Assembly (NCBI GenBank): GCA_042091035.1
Contig: JBELIG010000025.1
Span: 1-23,459 of the forward strand
Length of the DNA stretch: 23,459 nucleotides
Origin: AM-2324 sp042091035
Lineage (GTDB): Bacteria > Bacteroidota > Bacteroidia > Chitinophagales > Saprospiraceae
Direction of reading: 5' to 3'
Both the position numbers and the translations under genes were made by a program. A model generated the notes under the pieces. That model ran no database searches and had not been told where the DNA came from. It saw only the letters and a program-made list of their open reading frames with translations. This document shows, piece after piece, positions 16,029 to 22,757 of the stretch. The first letter of the stretch is position 1. Every line of letters begins with the position of its first letter.

Positions 16029-17624
16029 TTATAAAGTTGTTTCTTCCATTACCTGCTCAGAGGAGTTGATCGGATTGTTTTTAGCACAATTGAAGCCGTC
16101 ATCTGTGAGTTGGAAAACCTTGCAGCTTTCCATATCCGAAAAGTATGGCATGCTTTCCATAACTCTATTGTCGAAGCTTACCTGAGCACCTTTTGGAATG
16201 AATATTGTGATTCCTCCAGACTGAGCAACAAACTTATCATTGACTGCCAGCTGAAGATTGAGTGGAAGTATCACCTCACCTTTATTCTGTTCCAGGCTTA
16301 AATCAATATATTCTGCTCGCTGGCTAGCCAGTTTCTTATTCTTAGCTCTGGCTGTCTTGTTTATTAGGCAATAGAATGTATCATCTTTAGATTCTTTGAA
16401 TTGAATATTCGTTTCAAATCCGATAAAATCATCGATATCACTATTCTCAAAATCTATGTTTATTTGTTGGAGTTCTGATTGATTTATAAACGGTTTAACT
16501 AGGCCGGTAAACTGAATTGTTTCATAATTTGCATCTAATACAATGGTTTCAGTAATGGTAGAGGATTCTGCATATTCTGATACATTCTTGGTTATGATGA
16601 ATGAGAATCCAATTACACTTGCGATCCATGTTCCAACCAAAATACCTGATACAGTGGAGTTAAGTTTCGATTTGAATATAAGCTGAGAGAATCTGTATCC
16701 AAAAAAGAAAATAGGCAATCCTATAACCAGTGCTAATGTGATCATGGTATATAGATTGGACGTAGCTGTGGCATGCGGTAGTAGATCTAAAGCGACATGT
16801 CCTTTATTCAGTCCTATAAAAAGTAAAACCCACAGTAAGGCAAAATAGAATAGACCTATTGAGCCTATTGCTTTTTTGATGAATTGGAACACTTTACTTA
16901 TTCCACCTAGTATGGTTTGGATAAAGTCCTTATCGATATTGAATTCTTTAGTAGCGAAACCTTTATTTGAAGAGCCTTTTCCACCCATCTTTTCGCTAAG
17001 ATCTTCACCTAGGTTTTGAAATTTCTTTCCCAGTCGATTAGCTTGTTCTGTGATGATTTTACTAAGGTTATCAACATTTACAGGTTCACCGCGCATTTTT
17101 AGTCGATCACTATTGGATTTAGCTTCTGGAATAATTATCCAAAGTAATAGATAGAAGAATATGCTTACTCCAAATCCAAAAATTAGTATTAGGAATATGA
17201 TACGCATAAAAACGGGTTCTTTGATACCTAAGTAAGCACTCAAGCCTGAGCATACCCCTCCTAGTACATTATCATCTTGATCTCTAAATAGACGACGTCC
17301 GAACTTTAGGCTACTCCAATCAAAACTTTTGTCTTCAGACTTTTCCTTTTTATCATCTGTTTCTTCATCCAGAAATTCACTCGGCCTACCCATGAGTTCG
17401 ATGGCATTCTCAACCATAGAAATACTTACAATGGCGCCGTTCTCCTGGTTCTCAGAGAGTAATTCACCCAGTCTTTGTTCTATTCCATCTGTTATTTCTT
17501 CTTTTTCCTCTGAATCTTCGAAGTGTTTATGTAGATCTAGGAGGTAGTCTTTTAGGATTCTATATGCATCCTCGTCTATGGTAAGTGGTATACCACCTAG
17601 GTTAATGTGAAATATATTGTTCAT
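16029..17624 (-). CDS. PspC-domain multi-helix envelope stress protein
   Basis: A membrane protein of 531 residues from the preferred start. The N-terminal 1-85 is a small cytosolic alpha/beta domain (IPLTIDEDAYRILKDYL, then a glutamate-rich helix) typical of Bacteroidota PspC proteins. The PspC domain spans about 110-168 (DNVLGGVCSGLSAYLGI, then a hydrophobic helix ending LLWIIIPEA). Three more helices lie at about 253-272, 290-310 and 325-345. The outer C-terminal part (355-531) resembles a beta-helical toast-rack/DUF4097-like domain. ATG at 17624 is preferred over the ATG at 17660 because homology-like sequence begins there and it leaves a 13-bp gap from padR rather than a 23-bp overlap. 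It is the second gene of a padR-pspC operon, suggesting envelope-stress sensing; the trigger is unknown. Confidence 0.88.
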   Translation of the reverse strand: MNNIFHINLGGIPLTIDEDAYRILKDYLLDLHKHFEDSEEKEEITDGIEQRLGELLSENQENGAIVSISMVENAIELMGRPSEFLDEETDDKKEKSEDKSFDWSSLKFGRRLFRDQDDNVLGGVCSGLSAYLGIKEPVFMRIIFLILIFGFGVSIFFYLLLWIIIPEAKSNSDRLKMRGEPVNVDNLSKIITEQANRLGKKFQNLGEDLSEKMGGKGSSNKGFATKEFNIDKDFIQTILGGISKVFQFIKKAIGSIGLFYFALLWVLLFIGLNKGHVALDLLPHATATSNLYTMITLALVIGLPIFFFGYRFSQLIFKSKLNSTVSGILVGTWIASVIGFSFIITKNVSEYAESSTITETIVLDANYETIQFTGLVKPFINQSELQQINIDFENSDIDDFIGFETNIQFKESKDDTFYCLINKTARAKNKKLASQRAEYIDLSLEQNKGEVILPLNLQLAVNDKFVAQSGGITIFIPKGAQVSFDNRVMESMPYFSDMESCKVFQLTDDGFNCAKNNPINSSEQVMEETTL

Positions 17625-17637
17625 CCTTTGATTAGTT

Positions 17638-17958
17638 TTAAGTTGATTGGTTAACAGCATTTACGAGCTGTGACCAATTTTCTTTGAGTTTGAGTAAAAA
17701 TGAATTCCCTTCATCGGTAGTCCTATAGTATTTTCGAGGTGGACCTGCATTGCTTTCCTTCCAGCTATAATCAACTAAATTTGCTTTTTTAAGTCTGCTT
17801 AATAGTGGATACAATGTGCCTTCCACTACTATCAGCTCTGATTCTTTAAGTTTGTTGATGATATCTGATGGATAGACTTCTTGTTTAGCGGCCATTCCGA
17901 GAATACACATTTCAAGGACACCTTTACGCATTTGTGCCTTCGTGTTTTCTGCTTTCAT
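17638..17958 (-). CDS. PadR-family transcriptional regulator
   Basis: A 106-residue winged-helix repressor of the short PadR-s2 class. The core shows RKGVLEMCILGMAA (11-24), YPSDIINKL (29-37), the recognition region EGTLYPLLSRLKKANLV (46-62) and the wing with AGPPRKYYRTTDEG (71-84), followed by a C-terminal dimerisation helix (85-102). It is followed 13 bp later by the PspC-domain gene, a pairing widespread in Bacteroidota and Firmicutes where the regulator controls its own operon. Palindromic motifs sit over its promoter (17968-18018). The effector is not known; PadR proteins respond to phenolics, antibiotics or envelope signals depending on the member. Confidence 0.93.
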   Translation of the reverse strand: MKAENTKAQMRKGVLEMCILGMAAKQEVYPSDIINKLKESELIVVEGTLYPLLSRLKKANLVDYSWKESNAGPPRKYYRTTDEGNSFLLKLKENWSQLVNAVNQST

Positions 17959-17967
17959 AATTCAAAG

Positions 17968-18018
17968 ATATGCAAACATATAGTACTATGCAATGCAAGG
18001 TACTTGGTTTTGCATAGT
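17968..18018 (-). promoter_or_regulatory. Promoter and probable PadR operator cluster
   Basis: Reading the minus strand, TATGTTTG (17980-17973) is an exact match to the Bacteroidota -7 box TAnnTTTG, 15 bp before the padR ATG. It is buried in a palindrome ATATG-CAAA-CATAT (17968-17981). The motif TATGCAA recurs at 17969 and 17987 (18 bp apart, same direction), and inverted as TTGCATA at 18010-18016; ACTATGCAA (17985-17993) and TTGCATAGT (18010-18018) form a perfect 9-bp inverted repeat with a 16-base spacer. A TTG lies upstream, but its 15-bp spacing is shorter than usual for a -33 element. Confidence 0.55.
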
Positions 18019-18065
18019 TTCTCTACCAATAAGTTGAAAAATTCGACAAGTGATGGGATACAAAT

Positions 18066-18098
18066 AAAAAAGGCACCTTTGAACAAGGTGCCTTTTTT
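18066..18098 (-). terminator. Intrinsic terminator of the 302-residue gene
   Basis: Stem AAGGCACCTT / AAGGTGCCTT with loop TGAAC (18080-18084), flanked by an A-run and a T-run, starts 5 bp after the stop codon at 18104. It serves the minus-strand gene at 18104-19012 and isolates it from the padR promoter. Confidence 0.92.
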
Positions 18099-18103
18099 GA
18101 TAA

Positions 18104-19012
18104 TCAGACATTTTTGGCTTGACTGATTTTATTGAGTAGGAGCTGCGCTTTTATCATAAAGTCTGAAAAGTGCTCTCTGTACTCATTGTGTGTTGCTAAC
18201 AATCGGGCTGCATCCCAAGCTGCTGTCTTTGGAACAAGATGCTTAGCTGCCATTGGGTGTATCCAGTAATCCAAATTGTTAGTTCTTAACTTGCTATCAA
18301 TGTGGTCAAATTCGAAACCGGAGACCAATGAAAGTTTATTAAGTGAAAAAAGATATTTGGTCTCTTTATTTAGAACCTTCTGGAGGTCGATAATGTTCCT
18401 TTGCCTTTGCATACTGTCAAATTTAAAGCCAGTACTTTCACAAAGGAAGACATCTCTTCTTCCATCGAAGGTAATAATATTATCTATTCGATACTTCTGG
18501 AATGTATTAAGAAGGAATTTCTTGATATACATTTTCGAAGGCTTCAACTGACCAAAAGCATAGTTCAATGCTCTTTCATCTAGTTCGAAATCTTCTTGGA
18601 AAGGTTTTACTCTACCTGTTGCCATGTTAACAACTTCTTTAACCTTTTCAACAGTGTGGCCTAATTCATCGACTTTAGAGTAGACACTTACATAGTCAAT
18701 GTTGCCTGTGTTTCTCCAGTTTTCAATGTAAATCTTGTTAGTTGTTGCTTCAAAGAATAGAATTGCTATCTCAGCAATCGCATAGAAATTAGGTTGGCCA
18801 CCATATATATTACCATATTTCAACTCAAGAATCGCAAAATCTTTGTCTGAAGTCGGTCTTTGTGGTTGTTGTCTTCTATTGTTTCTGTCGAACGGTCTTC
18901 CTCCACCTCTATTATTGTTGTTGTAGCGGGAATCTGATCTGTTGTTATCGTACCTGTTGTTTGAGTTATTGTTGCTTCTTGGACGATCGTACGATTTTCT
19001 TGGGAAATCCAT
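18104..19012 (-). CDS. Possible degenerate DEDD exonuclease-fold protein with Asn/Arg/Gly-rich tail
   Basis: A 302-residue soluble protein that I cannot name with certainty. Residues 1-53 are low complexity, rich in N, R, G and Q (runs of Asn, RGGGR, RRQQPQRP), like unstructured RNA-binding tails. From 56 on, the layout recalls DnaQ/DEDD 3'-5' exonucleases: a first strand FAILELKYG (59-67) followed by AIAEIAILFFE (78-88), a helix then NIITFDGRRDVFL (178-190), NIIDLQKVL (206-214), and a final WDAARLLATH helix (266-275). The normal D-x-E of motif I reads E63-L-K65 and the His before the last Asp is absent, while Asp183/Asp187, Asp209 and Asp267 remain. It may thus be a non-catalytic nucleic-acid binder. 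It is a single gene with its own terminator. Confidence 0.7.
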   Translation of the reverse strand: MDFPRKSYDRPRSNNNSNNRYDNNRSDSRYNNNNRGGGRPFDRNNRRQQPQRPTSDKDFAILELKYGNIYGGQPNFYAIAEIAILFFEATTNKIYIENWRNTGNIDYVSVYSKVDELGHTVEKVKEVVNMATGRVKPFQEDFELDERALNYAFGQLKPSKMYIKKFLLNTFQKYRIDNIITFDGRRDVFLCESTGFKFDSMQRQRNIIDLQKVLNKETKYLFSLNKLSLVSGFEFDHIDSKLRTNNLDYWIHPMAAKHLVPKTAAWDAARLLATHNEYREHFSDFMIKAQLLLNKISQAKNV

Positions 19013-19206
19013 ATTCTGTACTTGGTTACCTATGATTAAATTTCTTAATTTAAAATAAAGTAGTCCTAAATTATTAGGGTTTTTTAAATTAAAGTGTTTT
19101 ATGCTAATGTCAATCTAAAAGAAAACTTTAAAACACACAACAAAGTTCATTTTAAAGCCTAGTTCGAGTACTTGTTTATACTAAAGATACCTTTTATTAA
19201 ATAAAG

Positions 19207-20307
19207 TTAAATCAAAAACTGCCCATTTTCGTAAATTTTTTCACCATCCGCATAGACTTCACCTCCGTCACGCATATCTGATATCATATCCCAATGAATA
19301 CTTGAATTGTTTTTACCCCCTGCCTGCGCATATGACTGACCTATAGCCATATGTATAGAACCTCCTATCTTTTCGTCAAAAAGGATATTCTTTGTAATTC
19401 GGTTAATGTCATAATTTGTGCCAATAGCAGCTTCTCCAAATCGTCTACTTCCCTTCAGTTTAAATATGTCATCTAGAAACTCCTGTCCTTTCGCGGCAGT
19501 CCAAGATTCAATATATCCATCTTTAACCTCAAGTTTTACTTGTTCCACTTCTACACCTCTATAGATGGCTGGGTAGGTAAAGGTGATGTATCCGTTTGCT
19601 GAATCCTCGATAGGTGAGGTGAAAACTTCTCCAGATGGCATGTTTGTTTGTCCATCTGAGTTGATCCAAGTTCTGCCTTCAGTGCGGAAAGAGATATCCA
19701 TGTGGGGACTTTGGTACCTTATATGTGTGCAACTATTGAGTTTGTCAACAATAGCCTGTTGGTTTTTCCTCAGTGCTATCCATGCTTTTTCAGGATCTTC
19801 TTCATTAAGTTTGCAAGCAGAAAAAATAAAAGCACTATATTCTTCAAGGGTCATCTCCGCTGCATCTGCTGCAGCTTGTGTTGGATATTGACAAAGTGAG
19901 CGCTTTAGTCGTCGATCAGCAGTTCTATCAAAGTAGGTTTGGAAAATAGGCTCCATAGCTTTCTGATGGATGGTACTTTTTGCCTTATCTATATCCCCAA
20001 GCTTTAGCGAAAAGGGTGCTCGAATATTCAGGTATGCATCAAATTCATTAATAGCCTTTTCGAATAAACTAGGCTTATGAACCAGGGCATCCTGCTGACC
20101 ATATTTTAAAAGTAGGTTTCCTTTATCCTCAAAGTCCAGATCTACTTCTACAACAGCACCGCAGATAAGGGCCTCTTTATAAACCGCTCTTACGAGTGGT
20201 TCTCCAAGAGTTGTAGATTTGATTAATAATTTATCTCCCTTTTCTAAAGACAAGGAATAATCAACAAGTAGTTTTGCGTATTTATTTAATAGGTTCTCGT
20301 TTACCAT
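19207..20307 (-). CDS. M29 family aminopeptidase (AmpS-like)
   Basis: A 366-residue cytosolic metallo-aminopeptidase of family M29, which removes N-terminal residues from peptides using two metal ions. Expected metal-site residues are all in place: Glu227 in GEVFT, Glu292 in FGEAAIG, His319 in GSIHMAIG, His338 and Asp340 in SIHWD; Tyr326 is the usual active-site Tyr. It is somewhat shorter than the roughly 400-residue thermophile members. The start ATG overlaps the end of hflX by 7 bp (ATGGTAA), which points to translational coupling at the end of the operon DUF4292-envC-hflX. Why a peptidase is coupled to HflX is not known; both could act in stress-related protein turnover or ribosome rescue. 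Confidence 0.93.
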   Translation of the reverse strand: MVNENLLNKYAKLLVDYSLSLEKGDKLLIKSTTLGEPLVRAVYKEALICGAVVEVDLDFEDKGNLLLKYGQQDALVHKPSLFEKAINEFDAYLNIRAPFSLKLGDIDKAKSTIHQKAMEPIFQTYFDRTADRRLKRSLCQYPTQAAADAAEMTLEEYSAFIFSACKLNEEDPEKAWIALRKNQQAIVDKLNSCTHIRYQSPHMDISFRTEGRTWINSDGQTNMPSGEVFTSPIEDSANGYITFTYPAIYRGVEVEQVKLEVKDGYIESWTAAKGQEFLDDIFKLKGSRRFGEAAIGTNYDINRITKNILFDEKIGGSIHMAIGQSYAQAGGKNNSSIHWDMISDMRDGGEVYADGEKIYENGQFLI

Positions 20308-21524
20308 TGCTTTGATTGGTATGGGAATCGTATTTGATACAATTCGGTTATCTTTTCAGTCAAATAAGCCTTTACTTCCTCGATGTTTTCTTTGTTGATC
20401 GCAGATATAAAGAAATTGTCATGCGCAAATTGCTCTTTTAATTTTGCCTGTAATCCTAGCTCGATATCCTTTTTTTCCTCGTCTGAAAGTAATTCATCAA
20501 AGTACTCTGCTCTATAAAGATCTATCTTGTTAAAAAGGATGAGTGTAGGTTTGTCAAGCGATTCAAGGCTTTTTAAGGTTAGATTAACTGTCTTGATGTG
20601 GTCTTCAAAATTTGGATGCGCCACATCTACAACATGTATAAGAAGGTCGCTTTCCCTTACTTCGTCAAGTGTAGATTTAAAACTTTCTACCAAGTGGTGC
20701 GGCAATTTTCGAATAAATCCTACTGTGTCGGAAAGTAAGAATGGCATGCGATCAAAAACAACTTTGCGCACTGTAGTATCCAGTGTAGCAAATAGTTTAT
20801 TTTCAGCAAAGACCTCTGATTTTGAGAGCAAGTTCATAAGAGTAGACTTCCCAACATTGGTGTAGCCGACAAGTGCAACCCGAACCATCTGTCCTCTTTG
20901 CTTTCTTCTTGTCTTATCTTGCTGTTCTATTTTTTCAAGCTTCTTTTTTAGCTGCGAAATTTTATCATTGACTATACGTCTATCTGTCTCAATCTCTTTC
21001 TCACCAGGTCCGCGCATACCAATACCTCCACGCTGTCTTTCAAGGTGTGTCCAAAGACCTTTCAGCCTTGGAAGAAGATATTGCATCTGTGCAAGTTCAA
21101 CCTGTGTTTTAGCTTGTGCAGTTTGAGCTCTTTTTGCAAATATATCTAAGATCAAACTTGAACGATCGATAATCTTGATCTTCAATTCTTCTTCTAATAT
21201 ATTGGTTTGTTTACCAGAAAGATCTTCATCGAAGATGACCATTGACACGTCCTCATTTAGCTCGATGTATTCTTTTATTTCTTGGACTTTTCCGCTACCT
21301 ACAAGTGTTCTTCTATCTGGATGATCTAGCTTTTGCGTAAACCTTTTTTTTGACTTCGCACCAGCTGTAAGTGCAAGGAATTCAAGTTCATCTAAGTGCT
21401 CCTTGATTATTTCTTCTGGAGCTTTTTTGTCAGAAACCCCTACCAGGACGGCATATTCAATTTTTTGCTTTAATCCTTTTTTTTCCTTTTCTCCTAAATT
21501 CCAACCTTGACTACTATTACTCAT
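20301..21524 (-). CDS. hflX: Ribosome-associated GTPase HflX
   Basis: A 407-residue GTPase that binds the 50S subunit and splits stalled or hibernating 70S ribosomes under stress. The N-terminal HflX domain ends in the glycine-rich RQRGGIGMRGPGE (163-175), with a helical linker at 180-212. The GTPase domain has G1 GYTNVGKST (220-228), G3 DTVGF (266-270), G4 NKID (332-335) and G5 SAI (374-376). Length is normal and no motif is broken. It lies 15 bp after envC and overlaps the aminopeptidase gene by 7 bp, so it is a middle gene of the minus-strand operon. Confidence 0.96.
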   Translation of the reverse strand: MSNSSQGWNLGEKEKKGLKQKIEYAVLVGVSDKKAPEEIIKEHLDELEFLALTAGAKSKKRFTQKLDHPDRRTLVGSGKVQEIKEYIELNEDVSMVIFDEDLSGKQTNILEEELKIKIIDRSSLILDIFAKRAQTAQAKTQVELAQMQYLLPRLKGLWTHLERQRGGIGMRGPGEKEIETDRRIVNDKISQLKKKLEKIEQQDKTRRKQRGQMVRVALVGYTNVGKSTLMNLLSKSEVFAENKLFATLDTTVRKVVFDRMPFLLSDTVGFIRKLPHHLVESFKSTLDEVRESDLLIHVVDVAHPNFEDHIKTVNLTLKSLESLDKPTLILFNKIDLYRAEYFDELLSDEEKKDIELGLQAKLKEQFAHDNFFISAINKENIEEVKAYLTEKITELYQIRFPYQSKQW

Positions 21525-21539
21525 AGGATACTTTTGACT

Positions 21540-22742
21540 TTATGGTCTTTTCTTGATCCAGATTGCTGGATTCAAGCGAGTTTTATTTTTATAAATTTGG
21601 AAGAACAATTCGTAGCTGTTTGAACTAGGATCTTTTGCGACTGTTCCGATCTTAGTACCTGCTTTAATCGATTGATTTTCCTTTATTTCAATATTTTCAA
21701 TCTGCGAATATACGGAGAAGTATTCGCCATGTTTAATTAATACCATATAGTTTTTACCAGGTATAAACACATAGGCACTGACCGTTCCGTCGGCAATAGC
21801 AAAAACTGGTGTACTTTTTTCCGTAGAAATCCCTATACCTTTTTTTTCTTCACTCACACCACTAACTGTAGCGTGTGGTTGAATACCGAATTTTGAGGTA
21901 ATAACACCTGCCTTTACAGGCCAAGGTAATTTACCCTTTCTATTGGAGAATGATCTAGAGGAGGCCTTGGATGATTTACTGGCTTTGGAAGATTTGTTTT
22001 CTCGCTCAGCTCTTCGTGCTTTTTCCATTTCAAGCCTGATTAGCTTTTCGATTTCTTTGTTTAAAATTTCATGCTTTTCTCTACTAGCTTTAAGGTTCTT
22101 TTTAATAGATTTTTCTTCCTTTCGAAGGTTGCTAATCAAGAGTTTCTGTTCCTTTGATTCTGTCCTATATTTCTCTTTTTCACCTTCTATTTTTGCTAGT
22201 AATTCTTTCTTTGTATTTATTTTTTGAGTGAGTTTAGTTTGTTGTGTCTTTAATTCTTTCTGTGTGCTTAAAATGATTGCAGTTTGTTTTTTCTTGAAGT
22301 TGAGAATCTTTTTGAGGTAGTTCCATCGAAGGAATAGACTATTCAATGATTCAGCAGAAAAGAGAAAGAAAACTGGATTGTTTAGGAGTTTATTTCTGTA
22401 GCCATTTTTAATCAAAATAAGTAGATCTGATTTAGCTTTAGCTAAGCGTTTATTGAGCTGCTCAATCTCTATATTGTTTTGATTGATCTGATTGCCATTA
22501 TTACGAATTTCCTTATTGTAATTTTCAATAAGTTCTTCTCTGTATTCAATTTTTCTTTGAAGGGTCTTGTATGTTGAAAGTCTAGCTTTTTTATCTTTGC
22601 TAGTCTCATTGAGTAGCTTGGAGGTCAGATTAATCTGGTTCAGGATTTCGCTCCTTTCATTTTCTAACTTATTTCTGGGATCTTGTCCAAAGGCATAGAC
22701 TATAAAAAATGAAAAAAAAAGTAAAAGAAGATTCTTAGCCAT
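21540..22742 (-). CDS. EnvC-like murein hydrolase activator (degenerate LytM)
   Basis: A 400-residue periplasmic protein. A signal peptide covers 1-19 (ending in AFG). A long coiled coil spans about 22-250, split by a hydrophobic break at 119-145, as in EnvC/PcsB proteins. A Ser/Lys linker (SSKASKSSKASS, 251-262) follows, then a LytM/M23 domain at about 272-398. Zinc ligands are lost: the HxxGxD position reads KKGIG (300-304), the YAHL His is Gln347, and the final HxH reads ELF (378-380). This supports an activator rather than a peptidase; in other bacteria such proteins switch on amidases that cut septal peptidoglycan. It is located 15 bp from both neighbours in the operon. No ftsEX is visible nearby. 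Confidence 0.92.
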   Translation of the reverse strand: MAKNLLLLFFSFFIVYAFGQDPRNKLENERSEILNQINLTSKLLNETSKDKKARLSTYKTLQRKIEYREELIENYNKEIRNNGNQINQNNIEIEQLNKRLAKAKSDLLILIKNGYRNKLLNNPVFFLFSAESLNSLFLRWNYLKKILNFKKKQTAIILSTQKELKTQQTKLTQKINTKKELLAKIEGEKEKYRTESKEQKLLISNLRKEEKSIKKNLKASREKHEILNKEIEKLIRLEMEKARRAERENKSSKASKSSKASSRSFSNRKGKLPWPVKAGVITSKFGIQPHATVSGVSEEKKGIGISTEKSTPVFAIADGTVSAYVFIPGKNYMVLIKHGEYFSVYSQIENIEIKENQSIKAGTKIGTVAKDPSSNSYELFFQIYKNKTRLNPAIWIKKRP

Positions 22743-22757
22743 TGTAGTTGATGTAGG

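Noticed and set aside
17625..17660. Upstream ATG start for the PspC-domain protein at 17660
   Set aside because: The extra 12 residues (MLLTNQLKTNQR) overlap padR by 23 bp and add no family-like sequence; the start at 17624 fits better.
18850..19000. Microsatellite or CRISPR-like repeat in the GTT-rich stretch
   Set aside because: It is the codon pattern of the Asn/Arg-rich tail of the 302-residue protein; there are no regular repeat-spacer units.
19069..19090. CCTAA-ATTA-TTAGG palindrome followed by T-run
   Set aside because: On the plus strand no gene ends upstream of it, and the 5-bp stem is weak; it is more likely part of the promoter region of the 302-residue gene.
19126..19157. Inverted repeat CTTTAAAA / TTTTAAAG downstream of the aminopeptidase gene as a terminator
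   Set aside because: The arms are AT-only apart from the end base, the loop is 16 bases, and no T-run follows on the minus strand; it is likely chance in AT-rich DNA.
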